From positions 62,001 through 126,000 of the forward strand of contig JAPOZM010000002.1 in assembly GCA_026706075.1 (NCBI GenBank): 64,000 bases of DNA, read 5' to 3'. Shown here piece by piece: positions 62,367-64,000 of the stretch. This stretch comes from Gemmatimonadaceae bacterium. GTDB lineage: Bacteria; Latescibacterota; UBA2968; UBA8231. Position 1 is the first letter of the stretch; every line of letters starts with the position of its first letter. The notes under the pieces are model-generated. The model saw only the letters and a program-made list of their open reading frames with translations. It searched no databases and was not told the origin of the DNA. The position numbers and the translations under genes were made by a program.

Positions 62367-63325
62367 GATTCGAGATCGAAGGGCGGGACAAGGTCGGGCC
62401 GATCCGGTTGGCCGTCGACGCCGACAACCAGTTCGACGGCGGGGGGCGTTGGCTTCGCGGCGGCCTCCACAGCCACGTCGCCAAAATGGGCGAGCCCGAA
62501 GCGGTCTGCGACCACTATCGAGCGATGGGCTTCGATTTCCTGGCGACGACCGACTATCTCAGCATCACGCCCATGCCCGAGGCGACGGAGTCCTTCTTCA
62601 CGATTCCGGGAGCGGAGGTCTTCTGGCCGGAATACGACGACCTGATGCACATCATCTGCCTGGGCCTGCGAGAGGTGCCGCGGCCCCTCGACGGCACGGT
62701 GGAGGACGTCGCCCGCCTGGCGCGGGAGACCGAGGCCCAGGGCGGGCTGGCCACGCTCCCCCACCCGGCCTGGAGCGGCTATACCTGGGAAAGGGCGCTT
62801 ACCCTGGCCCGTTCCGGCCTTGCGGGTTTCGAGCTGAGCAACCGGCTGTCGTGGCAGATCAACGGCAAGGAGCGGGCCGAGGAGCTGTGGCAGATGCTCC
62901 TCAACGCCGGGGCCCGGCTGCCCGCCATCGGCGTCGACGATGCGACCGTGCTGGAGGACGAGGCCGTCACCGGACAGACCTGGACGGGGGTGCTCGTCCG
63001 CCGCCCCGGCGCGGAGGGAGTCCTGGAGGCGGTCCGGGCCCACCGCACCTACGCCAGCGAGGGGCCCGAGATTCGCGACTTCCGCCTGGAGCCGCGGGGA
63101 GCGATCGTCGTGGAGTGCAGCCCGTGCACGGCGTGCCACGTCCGCTCCATCGGCTTCGGCGTCCGCAGCGTCCAGTCGAAGACGCCCTCGGAGCGGTTCG
63201 AGGTCGACCTGACCGTGGACGGCTACCGCATGCAGGACTGGGTCTTAGCGTGCGTGGAGCAGGAGAACGGGCGCCGGGCCTGGACCAGCGCCATCCCCGT
63301 CCGCGTGGACATCACCCGCCTGTAG
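62363..63325 (+). CDS. PHP-domain metal-dependent phosphoesterase-like protein
   Basis: 320 residues from ATG 62363 (ATGA overlap). PHP signatures: GGLHSHVAKMG (His36, His38), FLATTDYLS, IPGAEVFWPEYDDLMHI, TLPHPAWSGY and GVDDATV, giving the metal-binding His/Asp set. PHP proteins of this size hydrolyse phosphate esters. The last third (after about 215) adds a beta-rich tail (GPEIRDFRLEPRGAIVVECSPC) common in the family. Confidence 0.85.
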   Translation: MRFEIEGRDKVGPIRLAVDADNQFDGGGRWLRGGLHSHVAKMGEPEAVCDHYRAMGFDFLATTDYLSITPMPEATESFFTIPGAEVFWPEYDDLMHIICLGLREVPRPLDGTVEDVARLARETEAQGGLATLPHPAWSGYTWERALTLARSGLAGFELSNRLSWQINGKERAEELWQMLLNAGARLPAIGVDDATVLEDEAVTGQTWTGVLVRRPGAEGVLEAVRAHRTYASEGPEIRDFRLEPRGAIVVECSPCTACHVRSIGFGVRSVQSKTPSERFEVDLTVDGYRMQDWVLACVEQENGRRAWTSAIPVRVDITRL

Positions 63326-63333
63326 GAGAAACG

Positions 63334-64000
63334 ATGGTTGCCAATGTCGCCCACCGGGGCGCGTCGGGAGACTACCCCGAGAACACGCTGCTCGCCTTCC
63401 GCAAGGCGTTGGAGATCGGCGTCGACGAGATCGAGCTCGACCTCCACTCGACGAAGGACGGCCATCTGGTCGTCATGCACGATGCCACCGTGGATCGAAC
63501 CACCGACGGCACGGGCGCCATCGCAGATCTGACGCTGGCCGAGATCAAGGCCCTCGATGCCGGAAGCGTTTTCGATGAACGGTTCCATGGCGAGCGTGTG
63601 CCGACGTGGGAAGAAGCACTGGACCTCGTGCAAGGCCAGGTTGGACTCAACGTCCACCTCAAGGAGGGGGGCCATCCCGACGGCGACTACGAGCGCAGGG
63701 TTGCCGAGGCGTTGGACGGCTTCCGGATGGTGGAGGACTCGATCCTGACATGCTGCGACGAGAGCGTCGGCATCTTCGCCGGGATCGACTCCTGCATCGA
63801 GTGCCGCATCTTCCGCGGCGGCCGCACGCCGGAGGAGTACATCCGGAAGTCGGTGGAGATGGGGCTCCGGACGATGCAGCCGGGGCGGGACATCACGACG
63901 CGGGACTTCGTCCGGAAGGCACACGAGGCGGGACGACTCGTGCACGTCTTCTACGCGGACACCCCCGAGGACATGCGCGCCTTCATCGAGATCGGCGTCG
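63334..64000 (+). CDS. Glycerophosphodiester phosphodiesterase, C-terminus beyond window edge
   Basis: The frame is open from ATG 63334 (GGAG 7 nt upstream) to the right edge, 222 codons. GDPD signature: NVAHRGASGDYPENTLLAF (catalytic His7, Arg8), DEIELDLHSTKDGHLVVMHD (metal Glu34, Asp36, and His49). The typical GDPD length is about 240-260 residues, so about 20-40 are missing. No signal peptide; it should hydrolyse glycerophosphodiesters to glycerol-3-phosphate in the cytoplasm. The gene follows the PHP gene by 8 bp and probably continues the operon. Confidence 0.9.
   Translation, partial: MVANVAHRGASGDYPENTLLAFRKALEIGVDEIELDLHSTKDGHLVVMHDATVDRTTDGTGAIADLTLAEIKALDAGSVFDERFHGERVPTWEEALDLVQGQVGLNVHLKEGGHPDGDYERRVAEALDGFRMVEDSILTCCDESVGIFAGIDSCIECRIFRGGRTPEEYIRKSVEMGLRTMQPGRDITTRDFVRKAHEAGRLVHVFYADTPEDMRAFIEIGV

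Noticed and set aside
1-64000. CRISPR arrays, tRNA or rRNA genes and insertion sequences
   Set aside because: No regularly spaced short repeats, cloverleaf-type sequences, rRNA signatures or transposase motifs were seen by reading; a short tRNA could be missed without a covariance search.

Overview
The window is GC-rich, densely coded bacterial chromosome. No rRNA, tRNA, CRISPR array or transposase was found by eye. Many secreted proteins carry beta-propellers, Big_1 and dockerin-like segments and end in a FlgD/T9SS-like C-terminal module (NPFN...G.R...ASG.Y...R/HKLTLL). That architecture, plus catabolic genes such as PHP, GDPD and a diaminopropionate ammonia-lyase-like enzyme, suggests an uncultured FCB-type lineage (Latescibacterota, Eisenbacteria or Krumholzibacteriota-like). 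The phylum is an inference.

Layout. 1-15 kb: an edge-truncated DUF4143 ATPase, an orphan solute-binding lipoprotein, soluble transhydrogenase SthA, two giant secreted WD40 proteins (one with a metzincin domain), a membrane-anchored CBM9-like protein and an LRR plus TolB-propeller lipoprotein. 15-22 kb: defence/toxin island 1, with a PIN pair, a NACHT-like STAND ATPase with a C-terminal nuclease-like motif coupled to a DUF4143 ATPase, and an MNT/HEPN pair. 22-30 kb: PBP1C and a thioester alpha-2-macroglobulin, translationally coupled. 30-31 kb: a graveyard with an orphan HigA, DUF433, a DUF5615 remnant and an M15D dipeptidase remnant.

31.3-42.1 kb: the most unusual region. It is a single-strand cassette, visibly less GC-rich than its flanks, encoding (in transcription order) a ParB-like protein, a mini PD-(D/E)xK nuclease, a SNF2 helicase, a second ParB-like protein, a radical SAM protein and two GHKL (Hsp90-like) ATPases, the last with a C-terminal DUF3883-like domain. 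I do not recognise it as a described system. Its parts suggest DNA modification or defence.

42.1-53.3 kb: a degraded gene fragment and an acetoacetate decarboxylase-like gene, then a tandem array of four NHL-type propeller proteins and a matrixin-like protease with exact 13-bp spacers. Three of these five genes carry apparent one-base frameshifts. The array is flanked by a ~51-bp direct repeat; an ankyrin protein follows. 53.6-57.3 kb: a YWTD-propeller protein and a secreted alpha-toroid protein. 57.5-64 kb: a six-gene plus-strand operon, mostly with ATGA/GTGA overlaps (conserved hypothetical, PLP ammonia-lyase, serine hydrolase, metallophosphoesterase, PHP, GDPD), running off the right edge.

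For many genes I moved the start downstream of the longest open frame because a good Shine-Dalgarno, a stop/start overlap or a signal peptide decides it; the reason is given in each entry.
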